From assembly GCA_027485075.1 (NCBI GenBank), contig JAIXRT010000185.1, positions 1 through 23,147 on the forward strand: a stretch of DNA of 23,147 bases. The letters run 5' to 3'. The stretch is from Cytophagaceae bacterium. GTDB lineage: Bacteria; Bacteroidota; Bacteroidia; Cytophagales; Spirosomataceae. The position numbers and the translations under genes are program-made. The notes under the pieces were generated by a model, which made no database searches, was not told where the DNA came from, and saw nothing but the letters and a program-made list of their open reading frames with translations. Of this stretch, positions 6,888 to 15,007 are shown piece after piece (position 1 is the first letter of the stretch; the number at the start of each line of letters is the position of its first letter).

Positions 6888-9431
6888 ATGATACACGAAA
6901 GTATTGGCCAAATAGGACATGGCCTGATCATTGTTTCCTTCGTTACAGCGCTATTAGCTACGTTCGCTTATTTTAAGACGAGCCAAACTGATGCACTTAA
7001 CACCGAATGGAGACAAACTGCGCGCACCTTGTTTTTTATCCATTTCATTTCGGTGATTGGGGTGGCCTACAGCCTTTTTCATATTATTTACAATCATTAC
7101 TACGAATACCACTACGCATTTTCGCATGCTTCGCGTGCATTACCCCTTCAATTTATGATCTCCTGTTTTTGGGAGGGTCAAGAAGGCAGTTTCTTACTTT
7201 GGATTTTTTGGCAAGCCTTACTTGGGCTGTTGTTGATGGTCAAAAACCCAACCTGGGAAGGTCCAGTGATGACCGTTTTTGCCTTGGTGCAAACGTTTTT
7301 GACGTCTATGATTCTCGGCGTCATTATTCCGGTCATCGACTTGAAAATTGGCTCATCTCCCTTCTTGTTATTGCGTGAAGCACAACCTGATTTACCTGTT
7401 TGGAGCATGCAGCCAAACTTTATTCCAAAAGACGGTCGTGGCTTAAATCCTTTATTGCAGAATTACTGGATGGTTATACATCCGCCTACTTTATTTTTGG
7501 GCTTCGCCATGACCTTGATTCCGTTTGCTTATTTGATAGCTGGGCTTTGGAAAAACAAATTAACGGAATGGATCAAGCCTGCTTTGCCTTGGGCATTAGC
7601 TTGCGGCGGAATTCTTGGCATTGGTATTTTAATGGGCGCCTATTGGGCGTATGAAACTTTGAACTTTGGGGGATATTGGAACTGGGATCCAGTTGAAAAT
7701 GCATCACTTGTCCCTTGGTTGATTTTGATCGGAGCAATACACACAATGGTGGCTTATCGCAATTCAAGTGCAGCGCTCAAAACATCTATTATTCTCGTTA
7801 TTTCGACCTTTATTTTGGTCTTATATTCGACATTTTTAAATCGTTCAGGCGTGCTTGGAAATGCCTCCGTTCACTCCTTTACAGATTTGGGGCTTTCTGG
7901 TCAGCTATTGGTCTACATGCTCACGTTTTTGGTGGGTTCGATTGGTTTTGCTTGGTATCGATGGAAAGACTTACCGAAAGATGAAAAGGAGATCGGCGTG
8001 TATTCGAAGGAATTTTGGATATTTATTGGCGCCTCCATATTAGGACTTTCTGCGTTCCAATTGACATTTACGACCTCTATTCCCGTGTATAACAAAATCG
8101 CGGAAGCATTTGGCCTCGTTTCCAATTTAGCGCTTCCGGCAGACCAAGCGGAGCATTACAGTAAAATTCAAATTTGGATTTTTATATCTGTTGCTGTACT
8201 CAGCGCGGTAGGACAGTACGTTTGGTGGGGGAAAATTAAGGATTCTACTAAATGGAAGCCTCTTTGGAATGCGACTCTAATCGCTAGTTTATTGACTGTT
8301 CTTTTTGTCAATCTAGGAAAGATCTACACCGTGTCTTATATAATCCTTTTATGGAGTAGTTTATTTGCGACCATTGCAAATGGCAGTATTTTGTTGTTTT
8401 TAATCAAGCAAAAATTCTCCCTTTCTGGTGGTGCCATGGCCCACGTGGGCCTAGCAATTATGCTGATCGGCGTATTGTTTTCTTCAGGTTATTCAAAGGT
8501 AGTTTCCCTTAACCGTTCCGGTTTCGCGATCTCAAACAAAGTCGAAGAATTTACGAAGGACAATAACAAAGAGAACAAAGAGAACCTTCCCTTGTGGTTA
8601 GGTCAGGGTGCTCAAATGCAAGATTATTTAGTGACCTACAAGGGTCGTAAAATAGCATTGCGTGGGAAGCCAGGGTATTATAACAAAAAAGACTTTGAAA
8701 TTATCGAGGGAGATTTCCATGCGGTAGCCTTGCGCGATGTAACGCAAGATGGAGTATCCATTGCCAAAAAAGGAGATACACTAACAGTAGAACCTGAAAA
8801 TAATTACTACGAACTAGAGTTCAAGAATGCAGAAGGGAAAACAGTTTCTTTATTCCCACGCTGGCAAGTAAATCCCAAAATGGGAACAGCCATTTCGCCT
8901 GACGTTAAACATGCTTGGAATCATGATATCTATACCTATGTTTCATTAGATCCACGTTTAGCGGCGGAAGCCGGTGAAGAAAAACAATGGAGCCAAACGA
9001 TCAATTCGACGGTATCCGTGGGTGATACCCTTTTTCTAAATGATTTCGTAGCCGTATTGAAAGAGGTCAACCGCGTCACTCAAGTGGAAGGGGTTGAGCT
9101 CAGCGAATCAGATGCGGCCGTTCAAGCTAATTTCCAAGTCTTGGGAAAAAATTTCCAACAGTTTGATTTAAAACCGACCTTTATTATCAAGGGGGGCATG
9201 GTAGCTATGCCAGCATTTGAGAGTGAAGAAACAGGTATTAAAATTAAATTTACAGCGATTGATCCTAAGACACAGCAGTTTAGCTTTGCAGTCAATACGA
9301 CTCAGCAAGATCTAATCATTATCAAAGCGTTAGAAAAACCTTATATCAATTTGGTTTGGGTCGGATCGATTCTTATGTTTATTGGATTATTTGTCGCAAC
9401 GTTTCGTCGGACAGAAAAACATATTGCTTAA
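6888..9431 (+). CDS. ccmF: Cytochrome c haem lyase subunit CcmF
   Basis: CcmF takes haem from CcmE and attaches it to the CxxCH motif of apocytochrome c on the outer side of the inner membrane. The 847-residue protein is longer than the proteobacterial form (about 650), as usual in Bacteroidota. The N-terminal half is polytopic and carries the haem-binding WWD motif YWNWDPVENASLVPWL (263-278), preceded by the WEGQEGSFLLW and VIHPPTLFLGF segments with conserved His. The C-terminal part (about 545-820) is a large soluble periplasmic domain before a last helix and the RRTEKH tail. The ATG at 6888 follows ccmE by two bases. No CcmH or CcmG gene is adjacent; a DsbD-like end lies at the right edge of the window. 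Confidence 0.95.
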   Translation: MIHESIGQIGHGLIIVSFVTALLATFAYFKTSQTDALNTEWRQTARTLFFIHFISVIGVAYSLFHIIYNHYYEYHYAFSHASRALPLQFMISCFWEGQEGSFLLWIFWQALLGLLLMVKNPTWEGPVMTVFALVQTFLTSMILGVIIPVIDLKIGSSPFLLLREAQPDLPVWSMQPNFIPKDGRGLNPLLQNYWMVIHPPTLFLGFAMTLIPFAYLIAGLWKNKLTEWIKPALPWALACGGILGIGILMGAYWAYETLNFGGYWNWDPVENASLVPWLILIGAIHTMVAYRNSSAALKTSIILVISTFILVLYSTFLNRSGVLGNASVHSFTDLGLSGQLLVYMLTFLVGSIGFAWYRWKDLPKDEKEIGVYSKEFWIFIGASILGLSAFQLTFTTSIPVYNKIAEAFGLVSNLALPADQAEHYSKIQIWIFISVAVLSAVGQYVWWGKIKDSTKWKPLWNATLIASLLTVLFVNLGKIYTVSYIILLWSSLFATIANGSILLFLIKQKFSLSGGAMAHVGLAIMLIGVLFSSGYSKVVSLNRSGFAISNKVEEFTKDNNKENKENLPLWLGQGAQMQDYLVTYKGRKIALRGKPGYYNKKDFEIIEGDFHAVALRDVTQDGVSIAKKGDTLTVEPENNYYELEFKNAEGKTVSLFPRWQVNPKMGTAISPDVKHAWNHDIYTYVSLDPRLAAEAGEEKQWSQTINSTVSVGDTLFLNDFVAVLKEVNRVTQVEGVELSESDAAVQANFQVLGKNFQQFDLKPTFIIKGGMVAMPAFESEETGIKIKFTAIDPKTQQFSFAVNTTQQDLIIIKALEKPYINLVWVGSILMFIGLFVATFRRTEKHIA

Positions 9432-9434
9432 CCT

Positions 9435-9662
9435 ATGAGCCGCAGAGAAATATTCAGCCTTTCAGGTGCCATCGGATTTCTAATTATCTGGATCATTGAT
9501 TTGAATAGTCCGACTCCTAAAGAAATACAAGGTGACTTTTGGAATGAAATATTTTACCATTATGGGTGGTTAATGTATGCAGTAGCTTGTCTTTTTTATT
9601 ATCAATTTGCGAAAAATATGCGCTTGAAAAAGGAAGAAGACCAATCAAAAAATAACCAATAA
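9435..9662 (+). CDS. Unknown small two-helix membrane protein
   Basis: A 75-residue protein I do not recognise. It has two predicted transmembrane helices (about 7-23 and 40-60), a short loop between them rich in acidic and aromatic residues (NSPTPKEIQGDFWNEIFYHYG), and a strongly charged cytoplasmic tail (KNMRLKKEEDQSKNNQ). The start lies three bases after the ccmF stop, and its TAA is followed at once by the ATG of the next gene, so it is almost surely expressed with the ccm genes. It could be an accessory subunit of the haem lyase or simply a passenger; sequence alone does not decide. Confidence 0.7.
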   Translation: MSRREIFSLSGAIGFLIIWIIDLNSPTPKEIQGDFWNEIFYHYGWLMYAVACLFYYQFAKNMRLKKEEDQSKNNQ

Positions 9663-10985
9663 ATGGAGCCCGAATATACCATACAAAGTGCCCAAATCAT
9701 TGGAATTGTCGTTTCCATGGTATTTTCTGCATTCTTTTCCGGGGTAGAAATGGCCTTTGTCTCCTCAAACAAATTGTATTTCGAGCTTAAGTCGAAACAA
9801 AATATTTTGAGCGCCAAAATCATTGCAAATTTCAATCAAAGTCCATCCCAATTTATTGGAACCATGTTGATTGGAAATACGCTTTCCCTAGTAGCTTACG
9901 GTATTTTCATGGAGGAGTTTCTCCACCATTTAATTTTGCACAACATCCCATTCATTCAGAATGAAATCATTGCACGTTTGTTGGCCTCCATTCTAGCCAC
10001 CATCCTCATCTTGACAACTTCAGAATTCACCCCCAAAAGTATATTTTTGATCAATCCTGATGCTATTCTTGAATTCTTAGCCATTCCAATCTGGATCATC
10101 AATACGCTCATGTTTCCACTCGTTTGGAGCATCGTAAGTCTTTCTAAATGGTTCATTACCCGCGTTTTACGTCTTCCCTATTCAGAAGAAAAACCTGCTT
10201 TTGGACTGACCGACCTAAACCATTACTTACAAAATTTGAATCGTAAAATATCGACGGAGGAAGAAAATGAAGTTGACACCAAAATCTTTCACAATGCCCT
10301 CGAATTTAAACAAGTAAAGGTTCGCGAGTGTATGATTCCAAGAACTGAAATTACAGCGATAGAACTAGAAGAAGGGATTGAAGGGTTGACCAATGTATTT
10401 ATTGAAAGTGGCCACTCCAAAGTATTGGTGTATAAAGAATCCTTAGAAGAGGTAATAGGCTACTGCCACTCCCTAGAGCTTTTCAAGAAACCCAAGGACC
10501 TACTTGCTATCTTGACACCCATCCCCATTGTGCCTGAAGCCATGCCCGCCAATGACCTGATGATCAAATTTTCCAAGGAACGAAAATCCCTCGCTTTGGT
10601 AGTAGACGAATTTGGCAGTACTTCTGGCTTAGTCAGCATGGAAGATGTCATGGAACAGATTTTTGGCGAAATTCAAGATGAGTATGATGACTCCGAAGAC
10701 TGGATTGAAAAGGTAATTGATGAACATACGTATTTGCTTTCAGGCCGACATGAAATCGATTACCTAAATGAAAAATACAATTGGAATTTACCTGAGGGAG
10801 ACTATGAAACGCTAGGGGGAATGCTCATAAGCGTGTATGAAGACATTCCAGGAGAGAATGAAGTCATAACTTTGAGCCCGTTCCAATTTCAAATCATTAC
10901 GGTGACAGACACACGTATCGATACGGTTAAAGTAATTATTACCGGTAAAATCACGAAAGAAGAAGTGTCAAAAGGAAAACACTAG
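9663..10985 (+). CDS. CNNM/CBS/CorC-domain membrane protein (hemolysin C family)
   Basis: A 440-residue protein of the CNNM (DUF21) - CBS pair - CorC_HlyC architecture, linked in other organisms to Mg2+ or Co2+ export. Residues about 1-190 are the membrane domain, with FSAFFSGVEMAFVSSNK (20-36) and the GTMLIGNTLSLVAYG helix. The CBS pair is at about 205-325, with MIPRTEI and the LALVVDEFGSTSGLVSMEDVMEQIFGEI signature in the second CBS. The C-terminal CorC domain (about 345-430) includes LPEGDYETLGGML. The related gliding protein GldE shares this architecture but has a different N-terminus, so I do not use that name. It starts immediately after the preceding stop and its own TAG overlaps the menF stop (CTAG at 10982-10985). 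Confidence 0.9.
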   Translation: MEPEYTIQSAQIIGIVVSMVFSAFFSGVEMAFVSSNKLYFELKSKQNILSAKIIANFNQSPSQFIGTMLIGNTLSLVAYGIFMEEFLHHLILHNIPFIQNEIIARLLASILATILILTTSEFTPKSIFLINPDAILEFLAIPIWIINTLMFPLVWSIVSLSKWFITRVLRLPYSEEKPAFGLTDLNHYLQNLNRKISTEEENEVDTKIFHNALEFKQVKVRECMIPRTEITAIELEEGIEGLTNVFIESGHSKVLVYKESLEEVIGYCHSLELFKKPKDLLAILTPIPIVPEAMPANDLMIKFSKERKSLALVVDEFGSTSGLVSMEDVMEQIFGEIQDEYDDSEDWIEKVIDEHTYLLSGRHEIDYLNEKYNWNLPEGDYETLGGMLISVYEDIPGENEVITLSPFQFQIITVTDTRIDTVKVIITGKITKEEVSKGKH

Positions 10986-12091
10986 ATACTTAGCACACGC
11001 TGGAGTGTTTGGCATTTCATCTCTGTTTCTAGCCATTCTTTTTCCGGATTAGATTCCTCCGTAATTCCACAGCCTGCGAAATAAGTTGCCTTAATTTGAC
11101 CCGCACTAGGGGCCAACCGAACTGTACGTAAATTGACAAACAAATGCGTCTCCTCATCCACGTTCACAGGTCCCAAATATCCACTATACAACGAACGATC
11201 ATGCTTTTCAACGGCATGAATCCATGATTTAGCGGCCTCTTTTGGCGTGCCACATACCGCAGAAGTTGGGTGTAAAAGCTCCAGCATCGTCGAAATTAAC
11301 CCTGGATAATGATACTTCGTGGTGTCCACCCAATACTCTGTTTTAAGGTGCATTAAATTTCCGGCCAATACTGTTTTAGGTCCATTTTCAATATACTCCC
11401 GCAATCGAATTTTCTTAAAACAATCAATGATGTAGCGACTCACATAAGCCTGCTCCTCAATCTCTTTTTGTGACCAGCGAACCTCCTGTACAGACATGTG
11501 CGTGCCATCCGTATGTAATGCGGGTTGGGTTCCTGCCAACGAAATTGTACTAAAAATCCCATTTCGATCCTGAGAAACTAATGTTTCGGGGGTAGCGCAC
11601 AACCAGGTACTACCCAAGGCTGGCAGAAAAACAGCCGAAACAAATGCCGATGGGTAAGCTACGCAGAGACGATCAAAAGCGGACAAGACATCAAATGAAG
11701 CATCAAATAATTGTTCCGATGTACGCGATAAGACAACCTTTTGAAATTCGCCTTGCTGAATCTTTTCAATCGATCGCTGCACTTGCTCCGTAAAATATAG
11801 TTGTTGGCTAAAATCCGCATTTACAGGAACATACGACTCGTTGATTGAATATACACTTTCAGAAATGGGTAAGATGTGGATGTGACTCGCCAATAAAAAT
11901 GTGGCATCCCCTTCAAATGGAGCAACCATAAAACCACTTGGTGATGCGACAAGATCCATGGAGGCATAAGGTGTTCCTCCTGTTTCATCTACAATCAATT
12001 GTTTATTGGGCTGATTAGGTAAGCGCCAAATAGCGATGGCATGTCCAGATTGGACGGCATTTTTCCACAATTGATTCCAAGAATTTGACAT
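10982..12091 (-). CDS. menF: Isochorismate synthase (menaquinone pathway)
   Basis: Converts chorismate to isochorismate, the entry to menaquinone. The 369-residue protein shows the chorismate-binding fold: FQKVVLSRT (116-124) with the conserved Lys118, LAGTQP (185-190), CGTPKEAAKSWI (280-291), SLYSGYLGPV (300-309), and the metal and substrate segment GCGITEESNPEKEWLETE (340-357) with its Glu residues. Absence of an aminotransferase or lyase domain fits isochorismate synthase rather than anthranilate or aminodeoxychorismate synthase; a siderophore EntC role is possible but the menI partner argues for menaquinone. The ATG overlaps the upstream stop as TAATG, so translation is coupled. Confidence 0.92.
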   Translation of the reverse strand: MSNSWNQLWKNAVQSGHAIAIWRLPNQPNKQLIVDETGGTPYASMDLVASPSGFMVAPFEGDATFLLASHIHILPISESVYSINESYVPVNADFSQQLYFTEQVQRSIEKIQQGEFQKVVLSRTSEQLFDASFDVLSAFDRLCVAYPSAFVSAVFLPALGSTWLCATPETLVSQDRNGIFSTISLAGTQPALHTDGTHMSVQEVRWSQKEIEEQAYVSRYIIDCFKKIRLREYIENGPKTVLAGNLMHLKTEYWVDTTKYHYPGLISTMLELLHPTSAVCGTPKEAAKSWIHAVEKHDRSLYSGYLGPVNVDEETHLFVNLRTVRLAPSAGQIKATYFAGCGITEESNPEKEWLETEMKCQTLQRVLSI

Positions 12092-12513
12092 TAATCTACT
12101 TTCAATATAGCTACAGTTAAACGACTCGCGCAGATTAATTGTTCGTCCTCATCATGAATTTTTATTTCGTACACATGAAGTGTTTTTCCAATACGCAGTG
12201 GGATGCACGTTCCGATAACAAATCCTCCACGTGCTGATTTTAAATGATTGGCATTAATTTCAACACCGACCCCTTTGTAATGCTCCGCATCTGGTACCGC
12301 TAAACTAGAAGCAATGCTGCCCATAGTTTCTGCTAATACGACGGATGCACCGCCATGAAGTAAACCAAAAGGCTGTTTGGTGCGATGGTCAACCGGCATT
12401 TTAGCTTTGATATAGGTTGCCTGAATTTCAGTGAACTCAATTCCAACGTGCTCGATCATATTTCCCGTAGCCCAGGCATTTATGGTCTCAAGTGAAATGG
12501 CCGTATTAAACAT
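12091..12513 (-). CDS. menI: 1,4-dihydroxy-2-naphthoyl-CoA thioesterase
   Basis: A 140-residue hotdog thioesterase that hydrolyses DHNA-CoA late in menaquinone synthesis. It closely resembles E. coli YdiI/MenI: the core MPVDHRTKQPFGLLHGGASV (39-58) is nearly the same as in that enzyme, with the HGG turn at 53-55 and the catalytic Glu62 in LAETMGS. The downstream VGVEINANHLKSAR segment also fits. The start is set at ATG 12513, which aligns with YdiI; a further in-frame ATG at 12654 would add 47 residues that run into the divergent gene and have no family match. It is first in a two-gene unit and overlaps menF by one base. Confidence 0.9.
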   Translation of the reverse strand: MFNTAISLETINAWATGNMIEHVGIEFTEIQATYIKAKMPVDHRTKQPFGLLHGGASVVLAETMGSIASSLAVPDAEHYKGVGVEINANHLKSARGGFVIGTCIPLRIGKTLHVYEIKIHDEDEQLICASRLTVAILKVD

Positions 12514-12539
12514 ATTTATTCGTAGTTTTGTGCGGTAAA

Positions 12540-12560
12540 ATTCGGAAATATTTGCCGAAT
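12540..12560. promoter_or_regulatory. Inverted repeat in the menI / histidine phosphatase divergent promoter region
   Basis: ATTCGG (12540-12545) and CCGAAT (12555-12560) form 6-base arms around a 9-base AT-rich centre. On the plus strand AATATTTG (12547-12554) is one mismatch from the TAnnTTTG -7 element, with TTG at 12528-12530 upstream as a possible -33, so the repeat sits on a likely promoter for the phosphatase-kinase-regulator operon. The whole divergent space is only 69 bases (12514-12582). An operator is possible but the arms are short. Confidence 0.35.
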
Positions 12561-12582
12561 AAAGACCCTTTCCCCATTTTTT

Positions 12583-13224
12583 ATGCATTCGATTAAAGAC
12601 ATTTACTTGATACGCCACGGCGAAACGATTTACAACCGTTCTGGTGTTGTGCAAGGTTCAGGCATCGATGCAGATTTAAATGAATTGGGACAAAGACAAG
12701 CAGAAGCATTTTACGCGCATTATCATCACCTTGAACTAGATAAAATCTATACCTCCGCATTGAAGCGAACACACCAGTCGGTGCAAGCATTCATCAACAA
12801 AGGTCTTCCATGGGAACAGCATGCCGGATTAAATGAAATATCATGGGGTCTTCGAGAAGGACGTACACCAAATTCAGCAGATGACACGTATTATCGCAAT
12901 TTGACTAAAACGTGGCGCGAAGGAAATGTGCATGTGCAGTCGGAGGAAGGCGAAAGTCCGATGGAGGTATTGGAAAAACAGAAGCCGGTGGTTGAGCTTA
13001 TTCTTTCTCGTCCAGAAGAAAAATCTATTTTGATCGCCATGCATGGCCGGGCGATGCGCGTGTTACTCACGCATTTGTTTGAAAAACCTTTGCATCGCAT
13101 GGACGAGTTTGCCCATCAAAATCTATGTTTGTATCACATTCAATATGACTACAAACAAGGTAAGTTCAATTTGTTAAAAGCAAATCAAACGGATCATTTA
13201 CGCGACTTACCTGAATCCATGTAA
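12583..13224 (+). CDS. Histidine phosphatase family protein (phosphoglycerate mutase-like)
   Basis: A 213-residue cytoplasmic phosphatase of the histidine phosphatase superfamily (branch 1). The catalytic RHGE is at 11-14 (LIRHGETIYN), the second phosphate-binding Arg lies in SALKRTHQS (near 62), the acid is in NEISWGLREG, and the second catalytic His is in the MHGRAMRVLL segment. Length fits the cobC/gpmB-like group, whose substrates range from sugar phosphates to nucleotide precursors; none can be named here. It starts 69 bases from the divergent menI and is followed after two bases by a sensor kinase, so it is the first gene of a three-gene operon. Confidence 0.9.
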   Translation: MHSIKDIYLIRHGETIYNRSGVVQGSGIDADLNELGQRQAEAFYAHYHHLELDKIYTSALKRTHQSVQAFINKGLPWEQHAGLNEISWGLREGRTPNSADDTYYRNLTKTWREGNVHVQSEEGESPMEVLEKQKPVVELILSRPEEKSILIAMHGRAMRVLLTHLFEKPLHRMDEFAHQNLCLYHIQYDYKQGKFNLLKANQTDHLRDLPESM

Positions 13225-13226
13225 GG

Positions 13227-14270
13227 ATGAAAAGAAATCAGCTTTATTGGACGTTGCAATTAGGCGGCTGGTTCACCTGGGCGCTCAATGAGGCATTACT
13301 TTACACAAATCAATATGGATGGAAATGGGCATGGCTTTTTTCTTCCCTGGCGAATATCACGTTAGCGATATTCTTAACACATCAGTATCGACGCATCTCC
13401 AAACACTTCCACTGGCAGGATTTGAGTTTGTTTCGCATGTTGCAATGGAACACATTAGCGCTACTTTTCATGGCGCTGTGTTTGGTAGGGTTAAACATCC
13501 CGTTAGATTACACATTTTTACAAGAGAGTTATGATGTTTCACTGAGCCCGTTTATTGTGGTTCAGATTTTGTTCAATTTCATGAAGCCGCTGGCTATTTG
13601 GCAATTGATTTATTTCTTTTTCCAATATTCCAATAAAAAATTGGAAATGGAACGGGAGCAAGACCGCTTAGAGCGCACCATTCAAGACACAGAAGGTAAA
13701 GTGTTACGGGCCCAAATGAACCCTCATTTTGTATTCAATGCCTTAAACAGTGTGCGCGCTTTAATCACAGAAGACCCACAAAAGGCAAAAAAAGGGATTA
13801 ATCAGTTATCTAAACTACTCCGAAGTTCCTTGTTGACAGAACGGCAAAAAACAATCACCCTTGCAGAGGAGCTAGACACCGTTTCTGATTATCTGTCTCT
13901 AGAAAAAATCCGTTACGAGGACCGTTTGACTTGGAAAATAGATATAAATCCGGCGTGCGCAAAGGCTCAAATACCACCGATGATGCTTCAGACATTGGTT
14001 GAAAATGCCATTAAACATGGTATTTCACATGCTGTCAAAGGGGGTCTCATTACGATATCCGCACAGATTATCGACAAGCACATACAGATTTCCGTGATCA
14101 ATCCAGGTCAAATGAAGTCTGAATCTTCTCAATCCATCGGTGTAGGGGTAGAGAATTCGAGGAGTCGGCTGAATTTATTGTTTGGAGAAACCGCTCAATT
14201 AAGTATTCGTCCATTAGACAAAAATCACGTGGAGGCAATGATGATTTTGCCTTACCTTGAAACCAAATAA
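13227..14270 (+). CDS. LytS/YehU-type sensor histidine kinase
   Basis: A 347-residue membrane kinase of the LytS family. The N-terminal half has four predicted helices (to about residue 133) and no recognised ligand domain. A short coiled linker (NKKLEMEREQDRLERTIQDTEGK) leads to the His_kinase domain with the phospho-acceptor His167 in AQMNPHFVFNALNSVR, and an ATPase domain with LVENAIKHGI (N box) and the short G box IGVGVENSRSRL. The partner is the LytTR regulator eight bases downstream. The gene follows the phosphatase by two bases. Short sensor kinases with four helices and unknown stimuli are common in Bacteroidota. Confidence 0.93.
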   Translation: MKRNQLYWTLQLGGWFTWALNEALLYTNQYGWKWAWLFSSLANITLAIFLTHQYRRISKHFHWQDLSLFRMLQWNTLALLFMALCLVGLNIPLDYTFLQESYDVSLSPFIVVQILFNFMKPLAIWQLIYFFFQYSNKKLEMEREQDRLERTIQDTEGKVLRAQMNPHFVFNALNSVRALITEDPQKAKKGINQLSKLLRSSLLTERQKTITLAEELDTVSDYLSLEKIRYEDRLTWKIDINPACAKAQIPPMMLQTLVENAIKHGISHAVKGGLITISAQIIDKHIQISVINPGQMKSESSQSIGVGVENSRSRLNLLFGETAQLSIRPLDKNHVEAMMILPYLETK

Positions 14271-14278
14271 CACTAGCC

Positions 14279-15007
14279 ATGAAAGCAATTATCGTAGATG
14301 ACGAGCGTTTAGCCCGCAATGAACTCAAACGTTTATTGGAAAACTTCCCCCATATTGAGGTGATCGGTGAAGCGGCCAATACAGACGAAGTCTCTGAATT
14401 GCTTGAAACGCATCAGCCCGATGTGCTATTTTTAGATATTCAAATGCCGGGTAAAACGGGCTTTGAATGGCTTGAGACCTGGGAAGGCTTTTTACCCGAG
14501 GTGATCTTCACAACCGCTTTTGATGCCTATGCCTTAAAGGCTTTTGAAGTGAATGCGCTGGATTATTTATTGAAACCGATCGACTTATCCCGACTAAGTG
14601 AAAGCGTACAAAAATTAGAGAAACAAGTACAGGCGCAAACGCGCGCAATCGAAAGCCCTAGTCATAAATTGGGCGCCCAAGACCAAATCTTTGTTAAGGA
14701 TGGAGAGAAATGCTGGTTCGTTCGCTTAGACCGCGTTCGACTTTGCGAATCGATGGGAAATTACGTCCGTTTGTTTTTTGATGACCAAAAACCCTTGGTC
14801 TTGAAGTCCCTAAATGCCATGGAAGATCGCTTGGATCCGAAGGTATTTTTTCGGGCGAATCGCAAGCACATCATCAACCTGAATTACATTGATAAAATCG
14901 AACCTTGGTTTTCGGGAGGATTGCAGGTAACGTTGATGGGGAAAGGCGAGAAGATTGAAATTTCACGCCGACAGTCCATTCGGTTTAAGGAATTACTCTC
15001 CCTTTGA
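14279..15007 (+). CDS. LytTR-family response regulator
   Basis: A 242-residue DNA-binding response regulator. The receiver domain (1-120) has the acidic pocket VDDE (6-9), the phospho-acceptor Asp53 in FLDIQMPGK, the switch Thr in IFTTAFDAYA and the Lys of LLKPIDLSRL. The LytTR DNA-binding domain (about 134-240) has the usual FVKDGEKCWFV, ESMGNYVRLFF and FFRANRKHIINLNYI segments. It is the cognate partner of the kinase just upstream. Its coding end overlaps the end of the AI-2E gene on the other strand by 15 bases (14993-15007). Target genes are unknown. Confidence 0.95.
   Translation: MKAIIVDDERLARNELKRLLENFPHIEVIGEAANTDEVSELLETHQPDVLFLDIQMPGKTGFEWLETWEGFLPEVIFTTAFDAYALKAFEVNALDYLLKPIDLSRLSESVQKLEKQVQAQTRAIESPSHKLGAQDQIFVKDGEKCWFVRLDRVRLCESMGNYVRLFFDDQKPLVLKSLNAMEDRLDPKVFFRANRKHIINLNYIDKIEPWFSGGLQVTLMGKGEKIEISRRQSIRFKELLSL

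Noticed and set aside
9663..10985. Naming the CNNM/CBS/CorC protein GldE
   Set aside because: The domain order is shared, but its N-terminal segment differs from GldE as I know it and no gld gene is nearby.
12514..12654. N-terminal extension of menI by 47 residues
   Set aside because: It runs into the divergent histidine phosphatase and has no resemblance to YdiI; ATG 12513 aligns with the family start.
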